34,113 nucleotides of DNA from a virus: positions 1-34,113 of the IMG/VR virus record IMGVR_UViG_3300045119_000053; one strand, 5' to 3'. Position 1 is the first letter of the stretch. Every line of letters begins with the position of its first letter. This document shows positions 8,752-17,532 of this stretch, piece after piece. Below the pieces are notes generated by a model. It was not told the origin of the DNA and searched no databases. It saw only the letters and a program-made list of their open reading frames with translations. The translations under genes and the position numbers were made by a program.

Positions 8752-9338
8752 TAGATGCCTGGCTTAAAGCCTGCGAGAACCAAACGCTCTCGGGCCCAGT
8801 CAAGAAACACGGTTTCGATTCTATCTACGTCATCATCCTGGATGAGCAAGAAGGGCCGTGCAGGAACTTCGCCGGAGATAAGATCTCCAGCCATACCCTT
8901 AAAGGCTCCAGCACCACCACCGCCCTGGTGGACAATACCATAGTCAGCTCCAGGAAGCTGAGAGACAAAGGCCTTGTCAGACTCTATTGTCCAGATGTTA
9001 AGCTGTCCTGCGACTCTCTTGAGCTTACCAGTCCTTACAAGGATTGGTCGAGCAGAGCCGTACCCTTCACGCGCCCTTGCTTCTTGTGTGTACTCAGCAA
9101 GAGGCAGCCAGGCAGGTCGGCCGCCAACTTCGAAGTTGTGTTTGATCGAAGGCGCAACTACCTTTTGCACAGATCGCTTGAGAGGCTCTCTGTACGACCT
9201 AAGCGAGATGCCGAAGTCAAAGTACCCTGCAGCAAGGATAGCAGGTGACGGATCCCAATCAACACTGATCACCTTCCCAGGGACATTGCCTAGCTTTAGG
9301 CCTCTGGGTGTAGTTACAGCCTTGATCGGGGTTGCCAT
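8751..9338 (-). CDS. Mu gpG-like virion morphogenesis / neck protein
   Basis: A 195-residue protein. The stretch KHNFEVGGRPAWLPLAEYTQ followed by RPILVRTGKLKR is the hallmark of the Mu gpG-like virion morphogenesis family, in which a 'F..gG.pW.pL' block precedes 'iL..tG.L'. The central YGIVHQGGGGAGA and VPARPFLLIQDDDVDRI match the later 'y...hq.G...iPaRpfl' part of the family. These proteins sit at the head-tail joint. It overlaps both neighbours by TAATG. Together with the genes to its right it argues for a Mu-related head/neck module. Confidence 0.8.
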   Translation of the reverse strand: MATPIKAVTTPRGLKLGNVPGKVISVDWDPSPAILAAGYFDFGISLRSYREPLKRSVQKVVAPSIKHNFEVGGRPAWLPLAEYTQEARAREGYGSARPILVRTGKLKRVAGQLNIWTIESDKAFVSQLPGADYGIVHQGGGGAGAFKGMAGDLISGEVPARPFLLIQDDDVDRIETVFLDWARERLVLAGFKPGI

Positions 9339-9814
9339 TAGAACCTAATACCCATGGTGAACTTGATGTCCTCAGAGTTAACGTCGCCTAGAGGGTTACC
9401 AAGTGCATCGTACTGCTGAGTGTTACCTGTGTCGTCTGTGGGCCAGAACTCTGGTGTTGTAGTAGGAATGTCTCCTGCAGGAAGATCTACCAGAGCAATG
9501 GAACCATCAGTGAGACCAGTCAGAATAGCCTCTACCATCGCCTCAAGACGTTGCGCCCAGGTAGGCTGGTCAGGACTAGACTCTGAGTACGTTCGCTCAT
9601 ACGTCCATGCAGCAATCAGCATGGAGATGAGCTTCCTGACCAAAGCTGGAGTCGTCGTCGAACCTATCCAACCAGACGTGTCGTACGTTTCACCTAGTCT
9701 GGCAAAGATATATGTCGAAGCAGACGATTCTAGCTCGACATCTACTTCCGTGATGCCGAGCTTTGTTGTTTCCAGCCACTGCTGGACTTCGTCCTGTGTG
9801 ACGAAGACAGCCAT
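9338..9814 (-). CDS. Head-tail connector, Mu gp36/DUF1320-like
   Basis: A 158-residue protein with the helical pattern of connector adaptors: VTQDEVQQWLETTKLG at the start, ARLGETYDTSGW in the middle and LVRKLISMLIAAWTYERTYSES, followed by a helix (WAQRLEAMVEAILTGLTDGSI). This layout fits DUF1320 (Mu gp36-like), which links portal and tail in Mu-like phages. It starts at a TAATG overlap with the SAP-domain gene and ends at a TAATG overlap with the gpG-like gene. The exact family is inferred by pattern. Confidence 0.65.
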   Translation of the reverse strand: MAVFVTQDEVQQWLETTKLGITEVDVELESSASTYIFARLGETYDTSGWIGSTTTPALVRKLISMLIAAWTYERTYSESSPDQPTWAQRLEAMVEAILTGLTDGSIALVDLPAGDIPTTTPEFWPTDDTGNTQQYDALGNPLGDVNSEDIKFTMGIRF

Positions 9815-10230
9815 TACCCTACTCTGTCAGCGCTAGCATCGTCCTCTTCGAGACGAGCCACTTGCTCGTTCTTCGTTCCACTCACCGCAAGCCCACGACT
9901 TGAAAGCTCTTCATGAAGAGCTTCCTGCGTCATGGACTCATAAGTACCACCAGACGAGGAGTCCTCTTCCGAGGGCTCCTCGCCGGTGTCCTCGGTGGCA
10001 AGGACATCAGCGAGGGTGATGTTGTACTTCTCCTGGAGAAGCTCATCTACCTCCGCAAGACGGGCCTGAGCAAAAGCCTCAGCCTCAGAACCCGTCAGAG
10101 TCGGCTCACCGATAGCGCCCTGTTCGGTCAGGGCATCAACGGTATCCTCATCCCACTCTTCTGGGATCTCATCGCCGGCATCAACCCACTCACCATTGTG
10201 GTTGATGTTCGTAAGCGCAACTGCAGCCAC
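9814..10230 (-). CDS. SAP-domain-like protein in the head-neck cluster
   Basis: A 138-residue acidic protein. I take the GTG at 10230, which has GGAGG eight bases upstream and gives MAAVALTNINHNGEWVDAGD; a longer reading from 10266 would overlap the previous gene and has no ribosome binding site. The N-terminal 40 residues resemble small structural domains in head genes. The C-terminus (YESMTQEALHEELSSRGLAV followed by SGTKNEQVARL) closely matches a SAP motif, the helix-extended-helix DNA-binding fold. Such proteins occur in actinophage head modules and could touch the packaged DNA end, but this is not established here. Confidence 0.65.
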   Translation of the reverse strand: MAAVALTNINHNGEWVDAGDEIPEEWDEDTVDALTEQGAIGEPTLTGSEAEAFAQARLAEVDELLQEKYNITLADVLATEDTGEEPSEEDSSSGGTYESMTQEALHEELSSRGLAVSGTKNEQVARLEEDDASADRVG

Positions 10231-10238
10231 TTGTCCTC

Positions 10239-10478
10239 CTACGTCTGTGAACCAACGCTCACCCAAGTAGGCGAGGCCTTGGTGTTGGTATTGATGTAGA
10301 CCTTCGTCGTGGTGACAGTGTTGTCGATGTACAGTGAACCAGGACCAGCAAAGCCAGCCCCAGTTCCTGCACCACCGTTGGTAGGAGCACCAGCACCTGA
10401 GAAGAGGGTCACATCACTTGCGAAGAGCAGTCGACCCAGCTTGAGCCGAGCAAACTGATTCTTGATGGTGAAAGCCAT
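10239..10478 (-). CDS. Small head-region protein, function unknown
   Basis: A 79-residue protein directly downstream of the major capsid gene, with a strong AAGGAGG ribosome binding site and ATG start. The first 25 residues (FTIKNQFARLKLGRLLFASD) are basic; the rest is Gly/Ala/Thr-rich (…GAPTNGGAGTGAGFAGPGS…) and ends with TKVYINTNTKASPTWVSVG, a pattern often seen in small capsid or tail-fibre repeat proteins. It could be a minor capsid decoration. No family was recognised. Confidence 0.6.
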   Translation of the reverse strand: MAFTIKNQFARLKLGRLLFASDVTLFSGAGAPTNGGAGTGAGFAGPGSLYIDNTVTTTKVYINTNTKASPTWVSVGSQT

Positions 10479-10487
10479 CCGTCCTCC

Positions 10488-11468
10488 TTACGCGACAGCG
10501 GCCTTGATGAGGTATCCAGCAATCGACTTGCTGGATGCATCAAGGGCCACCAACTTGAGGTCGTAACGCCGGCTCACACGGATGATGTCGGCCTTGCGAT
10601 CGGGGTTGTACCAGGTCTCCGCGATCTGAGCCTGCGACGGACCATAGGTCCAGCAGAACTCGTATGCGAAGGCCGGGATCTTCAACCCAGCACGCGGCGG
10701 CACGTACGCCATCAGAACATCCTTACCCCACAGGTAAGAGAGCGCAACCGTCTGGCCAGGGTTGGCAGTGTTAATACCAACACCGGGAACGATCACCTGC
10801 TGCATACCAAGGATGGATGCAATGATCTCTGCCGTAAGGACACCGCGTTCCGAGTACTTGATGCGCTCGATGAAGTCGGGGTGGTCCTCAAGCTGAGTCA
10901 TCACCTGGTAAGGAATGACTTCCAGGTTGGGCTCAAGGAAGAGACCTGAGTGGATCTTCCTCGTACCTGTCCTGTGGTCTCCGATCGGGTCGGAGTTGTT
11001 GTAGTCGTTCCACTGCGACGTACCTGACAGCGTGGTGGAGTAACCGGCGGCGAAGTTGGCTGCAGTCGTGGCCTGAGCCTGCATCGCTACCTCTCGTGCC
11101 AACCAGATCTTGGAAGTCACGAGCTCCGTACCATCACGGTCCGGGTCGAGAGGATTGTCTGCGTTCTCCCGCTCTTCTGGTGTGACTGGAATCTGCAGCG
11201 AGTGCTCCACTGCAAAGTATGTGTCCAGTGACACCGTGAGGCCGGGGATCTCGTTCGCAGGCGTACCTGGTGCTCGGATGTCTCCACCCGGGTCAACCGA
11301 GAACGCTTCACGGCCGAAGATGTAGTACTTGTCCGACTGCTTGCGCACTGGGACACGGGGGTAAAGCGCTTCACCAACGAGCCCATTGTTAGGCCAGCCG
11401 ACACTAATGCCGGTGAGGACCTTATCAATGTGAACGTTCGCGCTACCTCTGGAGTCGTAGACGGGCAT
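10488..11468 (-). CDS. Major capsid protein
   Basis: A 326-residue protein preceded by AGGAGG and placed directly after a decoration-like protein and the protease/scaffold gene, the usual capsid order. The opening (YDSRGSANVHIDKVLTGISV; then GWPNNGLVGEALYPRVPVRKQSDKY) and the middle block (EVIPYQVMTQLEDHPDFIER) match a class of HK97-fold capsid proteins found in phages with Mu-like head modules. No N-terminal delta domain is seen, consistent with scaffold function residing in the protease polypeptide. Expected to be the most abundant virion protein. Confidence 0.87.
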   Translation of the reverse strand: MPVYDSRGSANVHIDKVLTGISVGWPNNGLVGEALYPRVPVRKQSDKYYIFGREAFSVDPGGDIRAPGTPANEIPGLTVSLDTYFAVEHSLQIPVTPEERENADNPLDPDRDGTELVTSKIWLAREVAMQAQATTAANFAAGYSTTLSGTSQWNDYNNSDPIGDHRTGTRKIHSGLFLEPNLEVIPYQVMTQLEDHPDFIERIKYSERGVLTAEIIASILGMQQVIVPGVGINTANPGQTVALSYLWGKDVLMAYVPPRAGLKIPAFAYEFCWTYGPSQAQIAETWYNPDRKADIIRVSRRYDLKLVALDASSKSIAGYLIKAAVA

Positions 11469-11483
11469 TTAACCTCCTCCTGA

Positions 11484-11870
11484 CTAGGTGTCGATCTGGA
11501 CGCCAGGCGTCAGCTCGACGTCGAAATGGTCGCCAGAAGCAGCAGCAGCCGTCACAGCGATACCAACCTGGTTCTGCTTCGCCGTGGCGCCAAGAGCGTT
11601 ACGAATCTGCCCTGAGGCAGCTGCAACGACCCTTGCACCGATTGCGATGGCTTCTGATGCAATGCACCGACTGACACCCAGTGTGCGGATGGCAACAGCA
11701 CGCTTGCCGATGTCGGCAGCGACAACACCTTCCTGGAGGATGCCATGAACAACGTCAGTGGCACCAGCTTCGGTACAGTGCTGCGCAGAACCGGGAACAA
11801 GCTTCTGTGCCTTGAACTGCAGAGAAGTCGCGTCAACGACCTTCGGCTCATCATGAACGTAACGGGGCAT
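11484..11870 (-). CDS. Capsid decoration / stabilisation protein (DUF2190-like)
   Basis: A 128-residue protein with AGGAGGTG before its ATG, between the protease/scaffold and the major capsid genes. The pattern ADIGKRAVAIRTLGVSRCIA followed by AIAIGARVVAAASGQIRNA and GIAVTAAAASGDHFDVEL resembles DUF2190-type capsid decoration proteins (a repeated 'G..v...a.g.i..g..v......G...G.A...a..G....v.l'). Head decoration is therefore the likely role. Confidence 0.7.
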   Translation of the reverse strand: MPRYVHDEPKVVDATSLQFKAQKLVPGSAQHCTEAGATDVVHGILQEGVVAADIGKRAVAIRTLGVSRCIASEAIAIGARVVAAASGQIRNALGATAKQNQVGIAVTAAAASGDHFDVELTPGVQIDT

Positions 11871-11873
11871 TAC

Positions 11874-13025
11874 TTACACCTCCTCGAGGGACTCTTGACG
11901 GTAGGCCTCCCACAGACCTTCGTTCTGCTCAGAGATCCGACTCACAGCATCTGCGTAAGTCATTCCCTGCGTCTCGGACATCAGCTTCTCCGCCAGCTCA
12001 GTGAACTGTTGAGTAGCCGTCTTACCGTCTTCCATGACGGTAGGCTTGCCACGCTCACCCAGCTCGACCAATCCTGTCTCCAGGATGGAGTCGATGAACT
12101 CGGAGAACTTGACGGTGAACTGCGTAGGCATCTCTGCCAGCAGGACGGGGAGTCCTTCAGTGGCGGACGGAGGAAGTGCAAACTTACCCTTCTTCCCACC
12201 CTTGGTCCACGTCGTGACACGTGCGTTGGCTTCCGACAGCATTGTTGCTGCCTTCTGCTTGGTGAGATCCTCACCAAGAGTCCTGATCTGTGCGTGCTGG
12301 GCCTCCACAACTTGTGTCAGCCGTGCGAGCGCCGGGTTGTTCTCACCCAGCGTCTTGAGGAGCTTGCGGTCCTCCTCAGAAAGTGAAACCTCGCTGGTCT
12401 CCTCTTCCTTCGGCGGGTCGCTCTCCTCTTCCTTCTTCTTGGGCTCTTCTGTAGCCGCTGCCGCTGCCGCCAGGATCTCGTCCTCGGTAGCATCTTCGGA
12501 CAGCTTGTACTGCTCCCGGAGCTTCTTCAGGAATTCATCCACTTGCTCTCCTCCATCTACCTCGGACATGTTGATCGGGAGAATATCTTTCAGCCAGGGA
12601 CGGTTAGTCAGTGCGGCCCCGAAGAGCACGTCCTGCGTCTTCACCCCTGACTTAGGGTGTTCCCAACTGTCGGAGAACTCGGAACTCATGTACCGATATT
12701 CTCCCTTCTTAATCGCATCCTGAGCCGGCTCCGTGAACTCAACTGCGATCCACAGGCCAGCAGGTCCACGATCTTCTGCATCGCGAATCCAACCAGCCGC
12801 CTTACCCGTGTGCTCCCTGTGGTCGTAGTTGACATCAAGGGTGATCTCACGGACATTCTTCTTGACGCTATCAGCAAAACGCGCCACCCTGTCAGGGGTG
12901 ACGTTAATCTTGCCGTGTAGAGGGTGCGAGTACGTCCCCAGCGGGAGAGCTTGTACCCATTTCAGCGTGCTTGTGTCAGCAAAGTTCACCGACGCAAGAT
13001 CAACCCAGTACCCTACGTTTTTCAT
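11874..13025 (-). CDS. Capsid maturation protease with C-terminal scaffold (Mu gpI-like)
   Basis: A 383-residue protein. The N-terminal half matches Mu gpI-like proteases: LPLGTYSHPLHGKINVTPD, ITLDVNYDHREHTGKAAGWI, then EYRYMSSEFSDSW and VLFGAALTNRPWLKDI, which correspond to the family's 'D..H' and 'aALTn.p' motifs. From about residue 160 it turns into a long, charged, helical region (LSEEDRKLLKTLGENNPALARL and so on) with a Lys/Glu-rich linker, typical of a scaffold. As in Mu, the protease and scaffold are likely one polypeptide that cleaves itself out of the procapsid. ATG with TTAGGAGCAG before it. Confidence 0.85.
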   Translation of the reverse strand: MKNVGYWVDLASVNFADTSTLKWVQALPLGTYSHPLHGKINVTPDRVARFADSVKKNVREITLDVNYDHREHTGKAAGWIRDAEDRGPAGLWIAVEFTEPAQDAIKKGEYRYMSSEFSDSWEHPKSGVKTQDVLFGAALTNRPWLKDILPINMSEVDGGEQVDEFLKKLREQYKLSEDATEDEILAAAAAATEEPKKKEEESDPPKEEETSEVSLSEEDRKLLKTLGENNPALARLTQVVEAQHAQIRTLGEDLTKQKAATMLSEANARVTTWTKGGKKGKFALPPSATEGLPVLLAEMPTQFTVKFSEFIDSILETGLVELGERGKPTVMEDGKTATQQFTELAEKLMSETQGMTYADAVSRISEQNEGLWEAYRQESLEEV

Positions 13026-13047
13026 ACTGCTCCTAAGGATAGCGCTA

Positions 13048-13089
13048 TCAGCTCCTTGTAGACCCTTGGTCGGTATATATTTACATCAT
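13048..13089 (-). promoter_or_regulatory. Late promoter-like element, copy 2
   Basis: This 42-bp segment matches 23993-24034 at about 32 of 42 positions, with runs TAGACCCT, GGT and GGTATAT (plus-strand reading) identical. It lies between the fibre genes and the protease gene and points leftward in the same orientation as copy 1, with its AT-rich ATATATACC side farther from the gene. Repetition at the head of two late gene sets suggests a promoter for the capsid-tail part. It overlaps the last four bases of the 13086-13397 gene. A palindrome GATAGCGCTATC lies just downstream. Confidence 0.55.
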
Positions 13090-13397
13090 GCTATCGGTTC
13101 GATCAGTAGAGGCCAGCGTCCTTTACGCAACTCAGGGCCTAGAGTTGCCTCTACCAACAACGTGTATGAACCTGCTATGATGTCTAGCTCAGCTCCTGCC
13201 CAGTTGATAAGAATGTTAGGTGCCGTAGCAGCACCAGTGATTCCTGTGTTCTTAGTCGTAACGGGGTTAACTCCTGACTTGTATATCTTGACTACGAACG
13301 TGCCTGAAGAGAAGTCGATTATTGCCCCAGCACTATCCCGCCACGTCAACGGAGTATTGGGGGAGGTTGAACCTCTTGGAATCCTGATCGCTTTCAT
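13086..13397 (-). CDS. Small beta-rich structural protein, possibly fibre-associated
   Basis: A 103-residue protein. LTWRDSAGAIIDFSSGTFVV and LINWAGAELDIIAGSYTLLV suggest a small beta-sandwich like the N-terminal domain of baseplate/upper-fibre proteins of the BppU type. It is the last gene of the fibre-like block between portal and protease. Its start overlaps the stop of the 728-residue repeat protein, so the two are probably co-translated and may assemble together. Exact function is unknown. Confidence 0.6.
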   Translation of the reverse strand: MKAIRIPRGSTSPNTPLTWRDSAGAIIDFSSGTFVVKIYKSGVNPVTTKNTGITGAATAPNILINWAGAELDIIAGSYTLLVEATLGPELRKGRWPLLIEPIA

Positions 13398-15583
13398 TAT
13401 CCCTCCGTCATCGCGTAGGTAAAGACTCCTACGTCAGTCGGTGATTCTTCGGTAAGTGCTGGCGCATATGTTCCTACGTCCACTGGAGACTCTTCAGTTA
13501 CAGATGCTCCACGGTCACTTGTTATTACACCTTTACCATCGGTCCAACCAGCTCCAGCATGAAGGACAAACTGATCTGCTACATCAGACACAACCAACAG
13601 ATCAACTGTTGTACGAACAAGTGCTAGTACAGCACGAGTGGCTACATCAGAAGTGACTAGCGTGTCCGACAAAGTTCTGACGTAGGTAAGAAGTCTTGTC
13701 GCTGTATCACTAGTGACAAGTGTATCAGACGCTGTACGGAAACCGCCACCACCTGTAGATGCAACATCCGAAGTGACAAGCGAATCAGCTGCTGTACGGA
13801 AAAGCCTGAGCCCAGTCGCAACAGTATCCGAAGTCACCAAGGTGTCTACTGTAGCACGGAACAATGCAGGCGCGCGGGTCACCGCATCGCTTACCACAAG
13901 GGTATCGACTACTGTCCGAGATACAGTTAGTAGTCTTGTTGTCGAGTCGGAAGTGACTAGTGCATCAGAGACAGCTGTACTAAGTACAATGTTAGTTGTA
14001 ACAGCGTCCGACGTTACTAGTGAGTCAGATGCACTTCGAGGTTGTCCTCCACCCGTAGCACCTGCAGCACTATCGGAAGTGACTAGACTATCTGCAATCG
14101 TACGGAAAAGGATTGACCCTGTAGTAGTAGCATCGCTAGTGACCAGAGAGTCACTAGTTGTACGACTAAAGGTTAGTGCAGACCTAGTAGCGACGTCAGA
14201 CGTTACTAGTGCATCTGCTGCTGTCCTGGTGAATACTGATGCTCCAGATGCAGCATCAGAAGTCACCAAGGCATCAGCAGTTGTCCTACTGAACGACAGT
14301 GCAGCCCTCGTTGCAGCGTCAGACACTACTAGAGTATCTGACGTAGACCTAGCAACTCCTTGCTGGAAGGTAACCGCATCGCTTGTGACCAAAGTGTCAC
14401 TAGCAGTACGACCGAATACAACATTCCGCGTAGCAGTGTCTGAAACGACTAGCGTATCTGAAACAGTCCGAGGAAGGAAGACCGTTCTACCTTGAGGTCC
14501 AGTGATCCACTTTTCTGTCAGTGAGGCTGATATTGCTACAGGGTTTGCAAGCACTCCGTTGTAGAGCAGATAGTGGCCGACCCACCCGTCCCAGTGCTCG
14601 CTTCCGCTAACGGAACAACCAATCGCCAGTTGCTCCCACTGACTACCTGCGGGATTGCCTGCGGTGATGATCCGCACACCATCAAGCCAAAGCTCCGACG
14701 ATGAACCGTTAAAGATGCCAACGAGGACGTGTGGATTGGTATCAGCCGCAACGCCACTGTCGACCACGTTACCAGCGTAGATCCTCCATGTCTCAGTTGC
14801 GCCACTGGTATCGAGATAGATGGTAGGCTGTTGCGACGTGTTTCCAAGTACCTGACGGTTCCCGAGTGCGATCGTGTCACTCGCACACACTACAACTAGG
14901 GTCACTGGCTGGAACTGATCAGGAGGATCAGCAGTGAGTCGTTGTGCTCCTTGGAAGTCTAGGACAGCAAGTCCGGTTGGAGAAAATCTACCTGTAAATG
15001 GTTGTAGTGTTGATGTTGATGTAACCGACACACCCTGTGAACCAGACTCAGGATTGACCTGGCTGACTCTCCCACCCGACTGTGTGGTCTTCGACACGTC
15101 TGAGAAGTCGAACTCTGTGATAACCGTACCGTAGGCAGAGGCGATGAAGCCTACACCTTCATCTACAACAAGGATGTCAGTTGCAGTTGTTGTCTTGCTC
15201 GCCTGCCCTGTAGCGGCATCACTTGTAACGAGAGCGTCAGTGACTACCTTAAACAGAACTATGCTCTTCGTTGCAGCATCCGAAGTAACAAGAGTATCAG
15301 ATGCTGAACGCCCAAAGGTTAGAGCACCTCTTGTAGCGACATCTGACGTAACAAGACTATCAGAAACAGCTTGCCCCAATACAACCTTAGGCACGGCTGC
15401 GTCGCTAGTGACTAGCGTATCAGAAGCTGAACGACCAAAGACAACATTCTGAGCAGCTACATCAGATGTGACGAGGCTGTCAGCAGCGGTACGGCTGAAT
15501 GTTGATGGTCCACTGCCAGTGAGAACAAACGGAGGGTAGCCATACTTAGGCTTGAATGGCTGCGACCTACCGAGGCGTGCCAT
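13397..15583 (-). CDS. Repeat-containing virion fibre/decoration protein with a LamG-like domain
   Basis: A 728-residue protein. About 21 copies of a roughly 17-21-residue repeat centred on D-[TSA]-L-V-[TV]-S-D-x-[AV]-[TA] occupy residues about 31-143 (six copies, the last degenerate) and about 370-670 (fifteen copies). Between them, about 150-360, is a concanavalin/LamG-like domain (LWLDGVRIITAGNPAGSQWE; WDGWVGHYLLYNGVLANP). The C-terminus carries two 'TEESPxDVGxxxxAxTE' units. The repeats probably form an extended stalk carrying a glycan-binding domain. The gene lies in the head cluster, so a capsid fibre is as likely as a tail fibre. Repeat codons also produce long open antisense frames, which are not genes. 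Confidence 0.8.
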   Translation of the reverse strand: MARLGRSQPFKPKYGYPPFVLTGSGPSTFSRTAADSLVTSDVAAQNVVFGRSASDTLVTSDAAVPKVVLGQAVSDSLVTSDVATRGALTFGRSASDTLVTSDAATKSIVLFKVVTDALVTSDAATGQASKTTTATDILVVDEGVGFIASAYGTVITEFDFSDVSKTTQSGGRVSQVNPESGSQGVSVTSTSTLQPFTGRFSPTGLAVLDFQGAQRLTADPPDQFQPVTLVVVCASDTIALGNRQVLGNTSQQPTIYLDTSGATETWRIYAGNVVDSGVAADTNPHVLVGIFNGSSSELWLDGVRIITAGNPAGSQWEQLAIGCSVSGSEHWDGWVGHYLLYNGVLANPVAISASLTEKWITGPQGRTVFLPRTVSDTLVVSDTATRNVVFGRTASDTLVTSDAVTFQQGVARSTSDTLVVSDAATRAALSFSRTTADALVTSDAASGASVFTRTAADALVTSDVATRSALTFSRTTSDSLVTSDATTTGSILFRTIADSLVTSDSAAGATGGGQPRSASDSLVTSDAVTTNIVLSTAVSDALVTSDSTTRLLTVSRTVVDTLVVSDAVTRAPALFRATVDTLVTSDTVATGLRLFRTAADSLVTSDVASTGGGGFRTASDTLVTSDTATRLLTYVRTLSDTLVTSDVATRAVLALVRTTVDLLVVSDVADQFVLHAGAGWTDGKGVITSDRGASVTEESPVDVGTYAPALTEESPTDVGVFTYAMTEG

Positions 15584-16864
15584 CTACCTCACCACCGCTC
15601 TCTGGACTGCCTGCAGAATAGGTAGGTTCGGAGGCGCAACATACGGCGCAACGACGATTGTCCGAGCATTGTAGAGATCAGGACCGTTGAGGCTCTGGGT
15701 CATTGTTGCGGTACCAGTTGCACCCAAGACGACTGGGAACCATGACATCGACTGTGCGAAGTCGTTGCCTGTCGTTGTGTTGTACGACGCTCCACCGTAA
15801 CCCAGCGCCCCTTCACTCTGAGTTGTATGGGTGTTGTCGTCACCAGAAGAAAAGAACCTCATTACAAGACGATCGTTCGCAAGTGATGTTGCGGTCGGAG
15901 CGGTCATCGTGGCGTTCGCAGTACCTGCCGTTGATTGCTGGTCCTCAATTGGAGATGACGCTCTAGCGCCACGAACAGCAGTAAGTGTAATGCCCCAACC
16001 GTTAGCACCTGACGTAGCAATCGTGAAAGTTGGAGTCGTACTGTCGGTAAATCCAGCTCCCCATACCTTATAGAAAATCTGGTCGCTCATAGCTACAGTG
16101 TTATTGAGCTGCGACCCAACCGCTATCCAACCCTCACCGGCTGGAGCAGTGACAGCGTTGTTGGTGTCAGTTGTGATGTGAGCGAAGATCAGATCATTCT
16201 TTATCTTCACTGCAGGAACTGTTGGAGCAATAGTCGTCGTGATAGCAGTGAGTTGTGCTGAAACACCAACCACCCATGGAGACGGTAGGGTCGTCCAGTC
16301 AGACACAGCAAAGTTGTCCGCAGTTGCTGCATCAGGACTACTGTTCTTGAAGACGAAGATTCCGCCACGAGTTCCTGTCGTGATGGAAGCATCTACGAAC
16401 ACAAGCACGCAGACGCCATTGACGTAGACTGCGAGGACAGAGCCAAGAACACCAAGGCGCAAGGTAGCGGGGAGGGTGACGTTCAGGGTTGCTGCTGTCT
16501 GTACAAGCAGTGTTGGAGATCCTGCAACTGTCTTGTACAGCTCTACTCGCCGCGCGTTGGTAGCAGTTCCTCCACGAAGGAACGCTACATAGTTACCATT
16601 GGACGCAGAGGCAAATCTAGTGATCGGACCAACGGCGGCACTGCTACCGATTGTGGCATTCGTTGAGTCTCCGGTAACAGTGCACTCAGCGTAGTGGTCA
16701 ACTGTTGCAACGTCAGCATCAGCTCGTGCCCAACAGTTAACTCCAGCAGTAACAACTGTCAGCTCGTTCGAGACAGTCTGAACGTCACCAAACTCGGTCC
16801 ACGAGAGGTTAGGCCCAACAGTTGTCGAGTTAGCCTGATCGAAACTCTCAGTGAACCTAGTCAC
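15584..16864 (-). CDS. Virion surface protein, ConA/LamG-like fold
   Basis: A 426-residue Thr/Ala-rich, predicted all-beta protein. Residues about 1-200 (FTESFDQANSTTVGPNLSWT; YAECTVTGDSTNATIGSSAA; YVAFLRGGTATNARRVELYK) have the pattern of a concanavalin A-like lectin/glucanase fold found in phage structural proteins ('Y....f....g....v.l.k'). Residues about 200-410 form a second beta domain (…NDLIFAHITTDTNNAVTAPA…; …MSDQIFYKVWGAGFTDSTTP…). It immediately precedes the LamG repeat protein and may join it in one surface appendage. No glycosidase active site was identified. Confidence 0.7.
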   Translation of the reverse strand: MTRFTESFDQANSTTVGPNLSWTEFGDVQTVSNELTVVTAGVNCWARADADVATVDHYAECTVTGDSTNATIGSSAAVGPITRFASASNGNYVAFLRGGTATNARRVELYKTVAGSPTLLVQTAATLNVTLPATLRLGVLGSVLAVYVNGVCVLVFVDASITTGTRGGIFVFKNSSPDAATADNFAVSDWTTLPSPWVVGVSAQLTAITTTIAPTVPAVKIKNDLIFAHITTDTNNAVTAPAGEGWIAVGSQLNNTVAMSDQIFYKVWGAGFTDSTTPTFTIATSGANGWGITLTAVRGARASSPIEDQQSTAGTANATMTAPTATSLANDRLVMRFFSSGDDNTHTTQSEGALGYGGASYNTTTGNDFAQSMSWFPVVLGATGTATMTQSLNGPDLYNARTIVVAPYVAPPNLPILQAVQRAVVR

Positions 16865-16870
16865 CTGAGG

Positions 16871-17521
16871 CTACTCAGCCCAAACGAGGTAGCAGTATGC
16901 ATTCACTGCCGTTCCGAATGTTACTCTGATCCTCACGAACGTTGAGACAGCTGACATCGGTTCCCGACCCATCGGGAACTGCTTGACGTACTGGTTGGTC
17001 GGAGCGATGAACTGCGTGTCGAAACCACGCCAGTTAGCGACAGTACCTTCACCAGAGGCCGTGAAGCCTGAAGCTGTCGTCCCTAAGGTGATACTGGTAC
17101 CTGGTCCGAGCGGGTCGCCGTACTTGACGATGTCGGCTGCGTTCAGGGTTGTGACTGTCGCCGCTCCTGTACAACCGAAACACTCGACTCGTCCGGGGAG
17201 GGCAGCAGTAGATCCGTCGAAGCTGATGCCCCACTCGACGATTCGAATCTGGTCGGTTGAAGACGGTGCGATCTGCAGCATCGTCTTGATTGCGGTGCCA
17301 GTGGTGACCGGAACCAGAGCAGCGGTCGTTGGAGCCACTCCGTTCCAGGCTGCGTAGATAGATTCACCAGCGGCACCATGGAGAGGTCGGGCGAGCATGT
17401 CACGCTGCTTGCTCGACAGCGTGTTCCACTCTTTCTTTTCGATACCTAGCGGCGGCTCGCCAGTGTCAGCCAGAGCCTCAGGAACGATCAGGCCGGAACG
17501 AGTCCGGAGCATAGTGCTCAT
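16871..17521 (-). CDS. Virion structural protein, function unknown
   Basis: A 216-residue protein in the fibre-like block, with a good AAGGAGCG ribosome binding site. After a short N-terminal helical part (IEKKEWNTLSSKQRDMLARP) the sequence is beta-rich, including QIRIVEWGISFDGSTAALPG and FPMGREPMSAVSTFVRIRVT. This resembles small decoration or fibre-tip domains in actinophages ('v.EwGisfdGs...pi.vel'). A head decoration or fibre role is inferred from position between portal and capsid genes. Confidence 0.65.
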   Translation of the reverse strand: MSTMLRTRSGLIVPEALADTGEPPLGIEKKEWNTLSSKQRDMLARPLHGAAGESIYAAWNGVAPTTAALVPVTTGTAIKTMLQIAPSSTDQIRIVEWGISFDGSTAALPGRVECFGCTGAATVTTLNAADIVKYGDPLGPGTSITLGTTASGFTASGEGTVANWRGFDTQFIAPTNQYVKQFPMGREPMSAVSTFVRIRVTFGTAVNAYCYLVWAE

Positions 17522-17532
17522 GGAGTCGCTCC

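Noticed and set aside
13713-14495. Long rightward open frame (260 codons) opposite the repeat protein
   Set aside because: Its repeats (…TSEVTxxS…) are the reverse complement of the codons of the 'DxLVTSD' repeats; it has no start signals.
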